Source: Lateolabrax maculatus (Eukaryota > Chordata > Actinopteri > Acropomatiformes > Lateolabracidae). Taken from it: a DNA stretch of 64,000 nucleotides. The translations under genes were made by a program, and so were the position numbers. The notes beneath the pieces were generated by a model that worked only from the letters and a program-made list of their open reading frames with translations, ran no database searches and had not been told where the DNA came from. Positions within the stretch are counted from its first letter, which is position 1; the number at the start of each line of letters is the position of its first letter. The stretch spans positions 21,103,501 through 21,167,500 of the forward strand of contig CM062202.1 of the NCBI GenBank assembly GCA_031216445.1, written 5' to 3'. This document shows positions 44,726-56,131 of this stretch, piece after piece.

Positions 44726-46500
44726 GAAATGTGTTGCTATCATACATAGTGACATGACTTGTGTTTTGGGTCAGTTACAACCAAGAGAGGTCAAACTCCT
44801 TGTTCAACATTTTATAAACAAACTGAGAAAACTCCAATAACAGGAATCCAAACTGATTTATTTGGGATTTCAAGGGGTTGTTCGGTATAAAATGTACTGT
44901 CAAGGCCAATCAGAAATATAGTATGCTATATAATAGGAAAATCCATTGTATTTATCCATGTTTCCAGCTAGGTTTTCTGACACACCTCCATGGCAGACTT
45001 CTAAAATATGTCATGTGTACTTTTTGTTCCCCTTAATGCATCCTCTGGTGCACAGAGGCAAGTTGTGAATATGATGCATGTAACGCTATATATCATGAAA
45101 TGGCAGATTGGAGAGTTTTTTCCGCAGATTTCGCTGGAGTCAGCAATGTTAGTGGCAGAGATTAAGGGTCACATTCCCCAAGGACTTGAGCAAAATGATG
45201 TGTGCAGGGTTAACAAAATACTGATGTGACTGATGTCGTCTTTACCCTTTAGTGCACATATGCAGTACCGTCCTTAGTGGCCCCAAATATGTCATCGCCA
45301 CACACCCAAAGGCCCTTCCCGTCATATTAATAGAGGTTCCACTGCTCTCCACCACACATAACGGACTGTATCATCCAATAGAAAACAGTGAGTCACGTGC
45401 GTGTTTGTACACAACACCTCTATCTACCACCCACAGCCTGGCAGGCTGGCAACCCATTGGCAAGGTCGTGTTCCCCTTCGCTGCACTCTTGTGAAAGATA
45501 AGGCGTCAAAACAAAACCGACTACACTGTAACAAACACAGAAACGTCCAGGAGCGGGGGATCAATGCCGACCCCGGTAAGTGGAGAGGCAGCGAGGGGGT
45601 GGCAGAGAGAGATTGAATGCGGAGAGATGGAGAATAGGAGACGTCAGGATAATCCAGCAGCATCTATAGTCGGTCTCCCATGAGAAGGAAAGCAGGGACG
45701 AATGAAGTGGAGAAAGTCAAATAAACCTCTCTGTCTGTACTTTTCTTTTATCACCTGCCTCTCTGCGATCGCCGAGTCAATCCACAATGGAAGAAGTAAG
45801 CAGATTAGCTTGTTCGCCCATCAGAAAAGGGATTACATTTACCCATTTCCTCTGTCGGAGAAAGTTGAAGCCAGATGAAAATGTGTCTGAGTGCAAAAAC
45901 TTTTTGACGAATCCATGAGTGATTGAGGTTCCAGGAAAAGAGGCTTTTCTGTGTCCCTGTCAAATTTACTTGGCAAGGAGCCAGATTTGCTCATGGGGAA
46001 CATCAAAACAACCAGACCTTGATAAGAAATATGATCCCAGAAAGCTGCAAGATGTATTTTTTTGGTTCTTTTTTTCCTCAATGCGGCGACCATAACATTT
46101 TTGTTTTGTTTTTATTTACAGAATTAAAGTTTGTTTAATTAAAATTAAACAACAAAAAAAGTAATCGATGGAATAATTATTGAAAAATTAATTAGGTATA
46201 AACAGACTCAGGCTATTGTTTTCTGTTAAATTACCGTATGGATGAGAAATGATTTATTATGTTAGACCAATTACACTTCCATTCATACTGTTATGCAGAT
46301 GGGTTTACATCTGTTTTTTCAGTCTCCCCTCCTTTCCCATAAACAAACAACCAATATGTTTTAGTTGATTTACATTTTCATCTTCATTTGCTAGTCTGTA
46401 ATCAAGTACATTTCCACTAAATACCCAGACTCTTGACATTAAACCGATCCCCCTGTGAGATCACTATACTTTCTGCTTGAAAGACAGTCTCTGGTCTTTT
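44726..46500. other. Non-coding spacer
   Basis: Contains a 6-bp-stem palindrome at 45042-45058 (CCTCTG/CAGAGG) and the 10-bp AT palindrome at 46131-46152. Frames at 45252-45663 oppose each other on the two strands. Confidence 0.4.
46131..46152. repeat. Perfect AT-rich inverted repeat
   Basis: Arm TTGTTTAATT (46131-46140) and its exact reverse complement (46143-46152), separated by two bases. Confidence 0.85.
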
Positions 46501-47050
46501 TCTGATTTTGATGTTAACAAGCCTTGTTCATTGCCATGGTGAAGTAAGTTGGCTCCTGTGCCTACTACATTAATTATCTGGCCCTTACCAGATTGATTCC
46601 CCCCCCCCCAAAGAAAAAACAAAGCTGCTCATTTCTGGGGAGGTCTGTTTGATGTACCCGAGAACTCGGAGTGGGTAATAAAGAGGTTTATTGGTGCTGT
46701 TCTCTATTTCTCTGATTGGAGCGACCCTTGTTTGAATGGAGCAATTGTGTTGTGGTTTATTGATACTGCTTGGCTGTATGTCAGTAAGTGGAATGGATGG
46801 TAGCGCGCCTGTTTGAATTTAAATGATTTGCGGGGACAATTGGCCAAACGCTCTTACTCTGAGAAATGAAATATGATGGAGAGTTACATGTGAGAGACTG
46901 AGTCAGTGCAGCGGAGATCAGGTTAGGAACAGAGGAGTGAAAATAACCACCTCTAACAACTAATCAGGCTGTGTCATCATTGATTTCACTGACTCAAGTT
47001 GATGTTCAAATGTGCCTAACTCGTTATTGTTACTGTGTGTCAAAACATAA
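46500..47050. promoter_or_regulatory. Candidate cis-regulatory block
   Basis: TTGCCATGG near 46531-46539 is an RFX-like core. ATTTAAATGATTTGC and ACAATTGG cores lie at about 46818-46850. Unique and free of simple repeats over 500 bases. Confidence 0.28.
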
Positions 47051-47198
47051 TTAAATGAATGTCATATCCAGGAAAGCAAAATTGCCTACAAAACAGGGCT
47101 GTAGCCTGGATTTTTAAAATACGGAGATCTCTACCATTGCACACCTTAACACTCTTTAAAACAGCCTACAAACCAATTTAATTATTTATTTAGTTAAA

Positions 47199-47270
47199 GG
47201 AATAGCTCAACATTTTGTGGTTTTACTTGCCTGACTATTTCTTGGCTGGTCGCAGTAACTTTTAATGATT
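47199..47270 (+). repeat. Internally deleted teleost dispersed repeat
   Basis: Opens with TTAAAGGAATAGCTCAACAT, the usual left edge of an abundant spiny-rayed-fish element, then jumps to TTGTGGTTTTAC, GACTATTTCTTGGC and CGCAGTAACTT, which in full copies lie some hundreds of bases further in. Reading it as an internal deletion rests on memory of the family consensus. Confidence 0.5.
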
Positions 47271-48560
47271 CTCCTGGATTAAAATGACAAGCGACTAAAA
47301 TGAAAGTGATGAATTTCCTGGCTGTCAAAAACTGAAACAAGACCATCAAAAATTATATTATGTCCCACGTTCATAAAATACAACTGAACCTGTGCGGAGA
47401 TCATGAAATATTTTGCTTTACCATCCAAACAACATCAAAATTAAATCATAAACAGCATCAAGAAAATAACATCACAGGTCACATTGCCAGGTGATTGCTG
47501 GGAAATGCAGTGCATAAACAGTGAGAACTTGGCACCAAAGACAAGTTTACATTTAATAATACATCACAAGCATGGCTGTAACTGTTAAAATACTTTGGCA
47601 GTCACGCTGTGAGAAGAGTTGTTGATAAAATTGTTGCTGAAGTTTAAAGTTCCCTTCTATTTTTAACTTAACCTCCCGGAGAAACTCCCACTGAACATTA
47701 TGTGTTTTGCAGACTGCACTCACACAGATGCAGCAACTACTGACATCAAAACCTAATGTTTTCCAACTGTGGGAGACTTGAAATCCACAGATCTCCAAGA
47801 CCACTCCAAACAATACATAAAACAGGGAGATGAAGGGGAACAATGGGACTCCACGATAATAACACAAAGAATAAGGGAGCGGGAACAAATGGAGACGGAT
47901 GAAAGTGAGCTTCCCTTTGTCATTACTCAGTCTGACACCATCACCAGCTGAAGGACAACACCAACGCAAAGGTGTATTCAAATGTTCTGGCTACCTTTGA
48001 AAAGTGACCTCTATGTGCAGCGAGCAGACGATTTTACACCATTTTATTCTCTCAACGTAATCTTACTTCAGTGATGAGCTAAAGGCCCTCTCTCCATCTT
48101 AAGACGGAAAGCAGGTTTGACATTCTTTCTCAAATTCCCTCCTTTCATCTTTCACACCGTTCCTTCTCTCACTGACGGCAGGCTCTTTCGCCCCGCCACG
48201 ACTCTGGCCCTCCGTAGTAGCGGTAAACACTTTCGCCCTCAGGCGTGGTACAGTGCGTACGACACATTGCACCAACTACTTTGTTTCAAGCATAGGGGAA
48301 CCTTAAGGATGTAGAGATTGGGATGGTGGATGAGAGTCCAGGTCTGCTTCTCTGAGGAGAAAACTGGGGGTGCAGAGTCACAAGAAGCAAATATACATAA
48401 TTCCCAATATGCTTTCAGGGACAGACAGGTCCCTTTTTTGAGTTGAAGTTATGTTTCAGCAGGCACAGAAAGTCCATGTCAGCTGTTAGCAACTGGCCTC
48501 CTGGCAGCTGAACAGGGTAGCCGGTACCCATTCACCACCACTGTAAACACCAGATTGCTC
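47271..48560. other. Non-coding spacer
   Basis: A 142-codon minus frame (47553-47981) and a charged 60-codon plus frame (47769-47951) cover the same bases; neither has exon borders or a known domain. Confidence 0.4.
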
Positions 48561-48562
48561 TG

Positions 48563-48588
48563 CTCCTCCTCCTCCTCCTCCTCCTCCC
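48563..48588. repeat. (CTC)n trinucleotide repeat
   Basis: About eight to nine units. Confidence 0.95.
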
Positions 48589-48830
48589 AGCACCCAGTGT
48601 GAAGACAGCGTTCTCAAGGCTCTGTGAGGGAGATGCTCTGAATAAGCACACAAGAAACACAAGAAAGTCTTCTGAGTGTGTGAACAATGCAGTTCAGGGC
48701 CTGAGTGCCCTCCGGGCTCCCAGAATGCTGGTCTACGCTCAGATTAGATGCTCGGTATTTGTCCCATGTGCTCTGTGCTTGTGTTTTTAACCTTCCTGAA
48801 AAAGACTTCTGCTGCTTTTTCAGTTGAGGC

Positions 48831-49064
48831 TCACCTGCGCCATTGGTGAACTGCCGGGTTATTCACCGAAATTGGTAGATAGGAAGCTGTTTTCTTTTTC
48901 TTGGGACTAAACAGAAGCAGGACTGGGTACTTAGCATGAGCAGCGATGGCCACCATGACTGAATACAGCGAGAAAAGAGAGCCACCTAGAGCAATCCAAA
49001 GTCTGTCAGCAAGAAATGAAAGGGAACCATAGTAGGAAAGGTCGGAAAAATAACACATGGCCAT
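48831..49064 (-). CDS. Weak candidate exon, hydrophobic, function unknown
   Basis: A 77-codon minus-strand frame starting MAMCYFSDLSYYGSL. Residues about 14-52 are strongly hydrophobic with a few charges (ADRLW, HAKYP), like one or two membrane passes, followed by a basic KKKK patch. Its last codons sit on CGCAG/GTGAGC (48831-48841 on the minus strand), a good splice-donor consensus placed just before the in-frame stop. Against it: the upstream side lacks a polypyrimidine acceptor, no family is recognised, and one such frame in 64 kb can arise by chance. It could equally be a fossil exon. Confidence 0.13.
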   Translation of the reverse strand: MAMCYFSDLSYYGSLSFLADRLWIALGGSLFSLYSVMVAIAAHAKYPVLLLFSPKKKKTASYLPISVNNPAVHQWRR

Positions 49065-49420
49065 TAGCTTTTAAATTGAACTTTCAAAATGGTGGGCCTC
49101 ATTGTAAGTCACTCAGAGTTGTAAGGACAAACAGGACCCAGGGCCAGACAAACTCAGGACTCAGGATCAAACACTTCCAAAAATGAGGCAAAGTTTCATC
49201 TCTTAAAAGTGCCTGTCGATTGCAATCTTAATTAAAAAGCCCCCCTCTCTCGTTGCCTGTCTGAGCCTGTGTCTCCTTGTGTATACATGGCTCCCTCTCT
49301 TCGTCTTTAGGAGCGATGGCTGCATTTGAGGACAAGCTGGAGTGATTGATGGGTGAGATACTGGGAAATGAATTGCTGATAAAAGCTCTGGGCAAGAAAG
49401 GTTGGAGGGAAGTGAAGTTT
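49065..49420. other. Non-coding spacer
   Basis: No recognised repeat. Minus frames that continue into the TG run are not credible. Confidence 0.42.
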
Positions 49421-49424
49421 GTGT

Positions 49425-49457
<33 letters not shown>
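49421..49457. repeat. (TG)n microsatellite
   Basis: About 18 units, running into GCGCACGCGC. Confidence 0.97.
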
Positions 49458-49460
<3 letters not shown>

Positions 49461-50500
49461 ACGCGCTTGTAGGGAACAGCGGCTCAGACAGCACGAGGCA
49501 ATGACATGACGGCTCAAGCCTGGCATTATCTGTGGCACCGCAGATTCGCACCTCTTGCGATGAATGAAACGTTCCCACAGTCTCACACACATTCGGCTCC
49601 TTCAGACGTGTGTGTGTGTATCTCGAGGACTGACAGGGGGATAACATGACAGATCCCAGTCAGATGAAATGTCACTGTGGATTGTGACTCAAGCACACGC
49701 GCAAGTCATCCTGAGCACGTGAAACATGTCCGCCCACTCATGTGGCAAACTTCCACCAGGTTTGTACAAGTTTTGCAGCAAACACGGACGGAATTCAGCC
49801 TCAACTCACAGAGGCACATGTGATTGGTTCTTCCTCTGAGCTGTCAGTAAACATCACTCGGGAATCTCTCAGGCTTTGGTGCTCATAAAAATCACGAGTG
49901 AGAAAGCTTAGCTTACTTTTGAACCAGGCCACAGTTGCACATATTTAACTAGCAATAAAGCACCGTGGTGGTTATTGCCCATACCTGACAGAGCAGCCGG
50001 AGACTGCACTCCAGGAAATCAAGTTTTAATATGACTTGGAATCCCTCTGTTTTTTTTCTGTTTGAGGAAGCATTAACTGGGTGACACGTTTAACACCCTT
50101 CAAATACGTGCCTCCGCATTTCAGTCTTCTCTATTTGGACTATAAGAATCCCATTTGTGCAGAATTGACTGAGTGCTTTGGCTAAGGCTGCCTCACACAG
50201 ATGAGAGGGAAAGCAAAGAAAGAGACGGATAAAAACAAAATCAGAGCCAAAGAGCAGAAATGTGTGGGCATCACCAGCGGAAATTTACATCCCACTTTTT
50301 TTGGGCACCCCTTCAAGTGTAAATAAGTTGCAGCCATCCTTTGTTACGGAGGTAGTGGGAGGCAAGAAACTACTGAACAACTGTACGACTCCAGCAAAAG
50401 CAAGCATCAGCACAACTGTGGATGCTGGCTAACAAACAGCAGTGAGCCTCCAAAACAAACACGCATTACACAACCTGTGCCTTTTTTTCCCATTTCAGCC
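49458..50500. other. Non-coding spacer
   Basis: Unremarkable mixed sequence. Confidence 0.42.
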
Positions 50501-50770
50501 GGAGAGCCACAGCCCCAAACAGCCCATCTAGAGACGGGGAAATGAGCAAGAGTGATAGAATGGAGAGAAAATTAGAGAAGGAGTGAGAGATAACAAGGTG
50601 TTTATGGAAGGCGCCTCACTGCTATGCTCCCCCCAGCTCACATTAGGGTAAACAGATCGCTGGGCTGAAAGGAGCGCACGGGGAAATGCTCCGCTGATAA
50701 TGGCCATGATGGGAGACGATGATAGCAATCACGGTAACCACAGTAATCACAGCCAATTCTCCGGGGATTT
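50500..50770. promoter_or_regulatory. Candidate cis-regulatory block with RUNX site
   Basis: AACCACA (50736-50742), a perfect RUNX core, lies between two AATCAC words (50727-50732 and 50745-50750). The surrounding sequence is unique. Minus frames here (50528-50728, 50638-50832) are unrecognised. Confidence 0.27.
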
Positions 50771-53330
50771 TTAAAGCATCTCAGTGGTGCGCGTGTGCGT
50801 GGAGGTGTGTGCTTTTGCACGCGTCTGTCCATAGTGTGGTGCGTGTAATGGACCCAGGAGAAGCATTGTTGCAGTAATGGCGCACTGTCGACCTCCCAGG
50901 TGGAACAACACTGAAACTGTAAATGTTACCAGCGTCTGACAACTAGTCAGCAAAACTTCAGGTGAGCAGGAGAGGGGCCACAGACTGACCTATGGCTGGA
51001 TGTTTCCCTAGATCCTCTCCTACTAAAGCCGGAGGGGGTAGAGTTTTGCAGTCCTTTTGATGGTGCTACAAGAACGAGCTGTAATCTATTATCCTTGAAT
51101 GTTTTTTGTAACATGGGAGATGCTGACATTTAAAAGGATGTAGGTGGGACACTAAATTAAAGTGTCTCATTTGGGGATGGCTCAAAGACTGTAGACATGT
51201 GACTCGGACATAGTTTATCTGATTCAACTTGTCTGCTTGCAGTGAAAATAACACAAATCCTGAAGTAAGTGTCCATATTTTTGTAGTTATAGTGTTTTAA
51301 AAAGATTTTATTTTGAAAGAACTGTTTTTTTTACCAGTTCATGTTGATAAAAAAAAAAAAAAAAAAAACTTTTACATGGCAATTTAAGTTGAAATTTCTG
51401 GATCCTCTGGGATACTTTGCCCAAATTGAGGAACAAAAAGAAGTGGGATTCTCAGTATTGTTTTTGAATCATTTAAAGCCAAAAAGATACAATTTTAAGT
51501 TTTATCTTAAATTTATTTGGAAATCAAAATGCAGATAGTTGATTAAAATTTTTGATTGAGATTTTCTGTCAACATCTTCTGTTGTTGAAGATACTGACAT
51601 CAGGGTTTTTTATGCCCTAATGATTTGGAAAATAAGCGCTTATTGTTTAAATGTAACTCTATGTCTTTGCCCATCTAAAGGTTGACACATTCCATAGTTC
51701 AGAAACATGATGCACACTAAGGTCTCATGTGTGGGCTTTAAACGCACACTTAAAGACAGGTAAGTTTGCCTCTAGCAGCAGCGTTATATAGCTTGAAGTT
51801 GCTCCTCTGGGAGCAATGTGCATCAAACGGCTGAATGTACAAGTGATATACTGCATGTCGGAGCCCATGTCATTCCCTGTCTGTGGCTCTTTGTTGACTA
51901 TCACACAAAATAACAAGGCCATAAAATAATAATAAAAACATATTTCTCCTCCAATGATGCTAATGCTGTCCTTTGAAGTGCTTTTACTGCATTACATCGA
52001 TCTGAGTCACATTCACAGTACCCTTCACTTTTGTTTTGTGGCAGTCTGTAGTGACGTCTACATAAAAGAGCAATTGGGCACATTTCTCTACTTTCCTTTG
52101 CTTAACGGCCTCGTCCATCTTCTCCTCCTTTCTAATGACCCACCAGCCATCAGTAATCAATTACTGGTCAGTCAGGGGAGTATTAAAACAGGCCGCTGGC
52201 TGCTTCTAGAGCGGTAATGCAGAGGACGTGTTTGATCTGATAAGGCATCAGGCAGGCGTGTCCCTCGGTCCCACTGAGTGTCACCAACCCCGTCACAAAA
52301 GCCCTCATCTGTCCCCCGAGGAGATAAATGCAGCCCCATCCTCCTCTCTTTTCAGTCGTGATGAAAAGACGAGAAGTGAGACAGAACGTTCAACAGACCC
52401 CCGCTATGAACGGTGGGTCAAAGTCATAGCTCTGACACCAAGAAAGGTTTTATTGCAGCAGTCTGGGCTCAGATCCCTTAGATTGATCTCCTGTGGCCAC
52501 AGGTAATGGCTGTTGGAAGGTAAAGATAAGTTAAACAGCTGTAGCAGACTGCTGTGACTGCTGGAACTGGTACATGCTCTGCTGCATGGAGTGATGAAGT
52601 ATAGCATTGAAGTATATTTTAAAGTACTCAATGAGTACTCAGATAAGGCTTCTCCCACTGTGTTCAAGGTGGCTGGTATACTGTGTCTCTGTTCTGATTC
52701 AGCGGAAATGGGATCTCACTCCAAGCAAGGACTTAAATATCCAATTTAAAATGTCATGTTATATCAAAGACCATTTCAGTAAAGAACAACCACAGCCTAC
52801 AGCAAAGCCTTTCAAGAAAGCCGCACTCACCTGAAAACCTGAATACAAAGCGGCACGCTATTCACTTAATTAAAACAGCCATTCATTCTGATTTAATTCA
52901 GATTCCAAACCCATCACAGTCATCGGCACTTAGTGACAGCTACGTAACAGGTTTCTCAGAAACCAGCGGGTGACAATACGACTATATGTTGAGACTTTTA
53001 TCAATCACACTTCAAAGCAACAAGCCTTTCGGAAAGGAATAATCTAGACAATTGAGTTGTAAACATGTCAAGTTGTTGTACAAGGACACCTTGGTTAAAA
53101 GCACCTTGTTTCTGACGCATGTAAAACATGCAGTTAAACTAACTTATTATAGACCTGTTTCCAAAGTAACACTGCTGGGAGGGTTCTTTCTTGCTTTTTT
53201 TCTGTCAAAGTGCCCGATTGTTAAAAAAAAACCCATAAAAAATGACCCACTCTCTAAAGAGTAATAAGATTCTACAGTAGTCACTTTTCCAACATCTGTG
53301 AGGTACAGTGGGGGTGTGAGGAAAAGAATG
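50771..53330. other. Non-coding spacer with A20 run
   Basis: Twenty consecutive A residues at 51349-51368. AT-rich to about 51700. A poly-A run often marks an old retroposed insert, but no body was recognised upstream. Confidence 0.4.
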
Positions 53331-53335
53331 ACTTC

Positions 53336-53471
53336 CAGTGTTTCCCCTATGTGCATATATTACGCTGCTGCTAGGTGCATATAGGGAAAAAATGTTGCAT
53401 GTGGGCGAAGCGCTACAACTCTCCAACAACTACTCTACAACTACTCCAACTCCATACTAGGGGAAACACTG
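53336..53471. mobile_element. Short hAT-type MITE
   Basis: The 136-bp element has perfect 14-bp terminal inverted repeats: CAGTGTTTCCCCTA at 53336-53349 and its reverse complement at 53458-53471. CAGTG-starting ends are typical of hAT (Charlie-like) elements. A second, internal inverted pair (CCTATGTGCA and TGCATATAGG) adds a hairpin near the left end. No transposase. A clean 8-bp target duplication is not visible; the flanks share an imperfect TGAC(T/A)TC(C/T)A word across the ends. Confidence 0.8.
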
Positions 53472-53787
53472 ACATCTAATGTTTTACCAAGACCAGCATT
53501 GTGCTTCATTAGGGAAGATGAGAACACTACTCCAGCCTTTGACTCAGAAACCAGACCAGTTACGAAACCAGAATATGAGGATGACAACGCACACATCCCT
53601 ATGGCTTACAATTCCATCTCACGCTAAGACATACTGTAAAGCTGTGCATCTCTGATCCATCCTCTCATTACTATCTAGGGGGAACAAATGGACCCATGAA
53701 CCCTTTTAGTTTTGTTCTGTTAACCATCTCCCTCATCATACTTGGATTATTTATACCCTGCTTTCCATTACAAAAAGCCTCTGCCTT

Positions 53788-53824
<37 letters not shown>

Positions 53825-54860
53825 CTCACTCTCACACACACACACACGCATGAACTGAAACTCCAGCACTCCTTGCTCTTTGTTTGAAATTCTAAACATC
53901 TTTTGCAACTGTGCATTTTCACAGGGAGTTTGCCCTGTGTTTTTCATGAGCGCTTTGTTGCGGCCACATCCAACTCTGTGAACTTTGTGTCGGTCAACTG
54001 CAGGACACGCTCCGCTGCCACGAGGCCAAAGGAAATGTCATTAGAAACACTTATGGAATGCATCCACAGAGGAGAGGACGCTGCAAGTCAGTGGAGCCGG
54101 TAGCAGTAATGGCTACATATTAAAGAGTTGTCATTTGGGGTGGCAGACTCCATTATGGATTCTGTGTAATGATGCTTGTCACTGTAATATACTCTGTAAA
54201 CATTGCTCCAGTCCACATGCTGAGGCTTAGCCTGCTGGTACAGCCTGGCTGACTGCTGCTGTCTCCTTTCCCCTTTACTCATGAAATGGGTTGTGGGTAG
54301 TGTAGTTTGCCAAGCATTGGGGTTTTTTGTTCAGGTTGCAGCGTCGACTTGGTCTCTGAATTCAGAAAGCATTGTCAGGCTTTGGCAAAGTTCTCCTTGA
54401 CTTTAGCTTTTTTATGCAGCGGGACGGCAAATAGGCCGGATTACGATGCTCTTCCTGAAACAGACACCACAGTGGGAAGCGCCGCATCCCATAAGAAACA
54501 GCAGGCTGTCGGCCAAAAGCGGCGCACAGTAATGCAGAGCAGCTCAGACACACTTAAACCCGTGCTCACACAAACATTTCTTGAGAGCTCAGCAAAACAA
54601 CGCAATGTGCAGCTGTCTCATCCTGAGCAGCGCTGACACCCATTGTGGAGCTCATCCCGGGAGATCACAATGCACTGACGAAAAAATCTTTATACACCTT
54701 CCTGTGAATTTTCTATATGGCTTCTGATGTGGCTTGACTATATGTCTCCGGGAGTTAAAGGCAGCGGGAGAAAGGAGGAAGAGGAAAGACAAAAAGTGGG
54801 AGAGTGATGGTGCTACACTGAGATGAAATGAAGCTCTTTTTGCGATGGCGGCATTTTTTC
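53472..54860. other. Non-coding spacer with (TC)n(CA)n
   Basis: Compound microsatellite at 53792-53847: about 15 TC units, an interrupted stretch, then a short CA run. Opposed frames around 53671-53922 are made of it. Frames at 54307-54636 are unrecognised. Confidence 0.42.
53792..53847. repeat. (TC)n(CA)n compound microsatellite
   Basis: Pure TC at 53792-53820, interrupted CTC/ACT units, then CA at about 53833-53847. Confidence 0.95.
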
Positions 54861-55260
54861 GAGGGCTTCCTTTCATCAACCGATGCTGATCCCTCCTTTT
54901 TTTTATTAAAGCAGTGGAACAATAAAACCTTTTCATCATGGGGAGGAAGAAGAGGCAGAAATCCCATCATAATTATGGCTGGTCCGCTTGGGAATACTCT
55001 CGCACTAAGCGCTTACAGTCCTCACTCTGTAGGCCCTAATTACTGTAGACCACATATCACATTTCTTTAATTCTCAAACCAGGCCATTTTCTATTTTCCC
55101 ATTAATTCCATTACAAAAGAGGGACCGCTGTCTTCGTCGGTTTAACTGAGAAAAAGGAGGAGAAGCACACGGTTTCACATTAATGCTCACAGTCGGCCAA
55201 TTAGCCTAGTGGTCGTTTGTGCAGTGGAGGCGTGCCCGTTTGCTTCAGCACAATTCCGCT
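54860..55260. promoter_or_regulatory. Candidate cis-regulatory block with homeodomain sites
   Basis: Three homeodomain-type elements: CATAATTATG (54968-54977, a perfect palindrome), TAATTA (55037-55042) and CCAATTAG (55197-55204). Unique sequence. Confidence 0.3.
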
Positions 55261-56100
55261 GTTTTGTCCCTCCCAAGAGATGACTGAGAGCAAGGACAGG
55301 ACCCTTGTTTAACTGTATTTGATGAGTCCACTACCTGAGCAAAAAAAAATCTGCTACAGCACAAGGACAATGAGGCAGTTCAGCATTGACATGTTTTACT
55401 TTTTGTAGACATAAACACAAAATAATAATGGTTTCTTGTTAATATCATCATAACAGCTGTCATTTCCTGGGGTATCTGTTGTGCTGAACTTTAATCTGAC
55501 ATTAGTCGCCCCACATGGTCAGATTGTCCAGAGAGAAAAATTCTCCATTTAGCCTCCAATCATTTTAAATGTCCTCGCTTTGGAGTCTAAGCTCCCCTTT
55601 GACTCAGCACAATGTAGACGTTTCCCTGCTCTGACAGGTGTTTCATCTTTAATAGAAGATTGTTTCCAATGTTCCAAAGATGTCAAAAAGGGGGCAAAAG
55701 CGCAGAGCAGCTGACAATGTGCTGTAATAATGTGCTACTGGAGTGGAAATGACGTGATTGGCTGCGCATGGAGAGGGACGGAAGGACGATAATTGTGTCA
55801 TCTCTGTCAGCGTGTCGCCAAAACCCAAACATGTATCGCTTCATAGTTCCCATGAGTTTATGTTGCACAGCCACTGGTGTACATTATTAAATATGACAAG
55901 AGCCGTGTTGGTTCAATTTATGACACATCAATGTTGAGGCATTAGCAAACACAATCAGACACACATCAGCGCGGCGTCTGCACACAAACACCACCGGAAG
56001 AAAAGATCATCAGTGGATGCCATGAATCTTTCTGACGTTAATCAAGAGCCATAAAACTTTAACCAACATCTGTACAGCCTTTGTAAATAGCACCACGGCA
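55260..56100. other. Non-coding spacer
   Basis: Unremarkable apart from a short A-run near 55340-55348. Confidence 0.42.
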
Positions 56101-56107
56101 AATTTCT

Positions 56108-56131
56108 TCTCCTGTCACTGATGACAGGAGA
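56108..56131. repeat. Perfect 10-bp hairpin with paired MEIS/TGIF cores
   Basis: TCTCCTGTCA (56108-56117) and TGACAGGAGA (56122-56131) are exact reverse complements with a CTGA loop. Each arm carries the TGACAG/CTGTCA word bound by TALE homeodomain proteins. This can be read either as a paired binding site or as an RNA stem. Confidence 0.85.

Noticed and set aside
47553..47981. 142-codon minus frame and an overlapping charged plus frame (47769-47951)
   Set aside because: The two exclude each other, the plus frame starts at GTG after an in-frame stop with no usable acceptor, and neither resembles a known protein.
53336..53471. Intact 8-bp target-site duplication of the MITE
   Set aside because: Direct flanks (ATGACTTC and ACATCTAA) do not match; only a shifted, imperfect word is shared.
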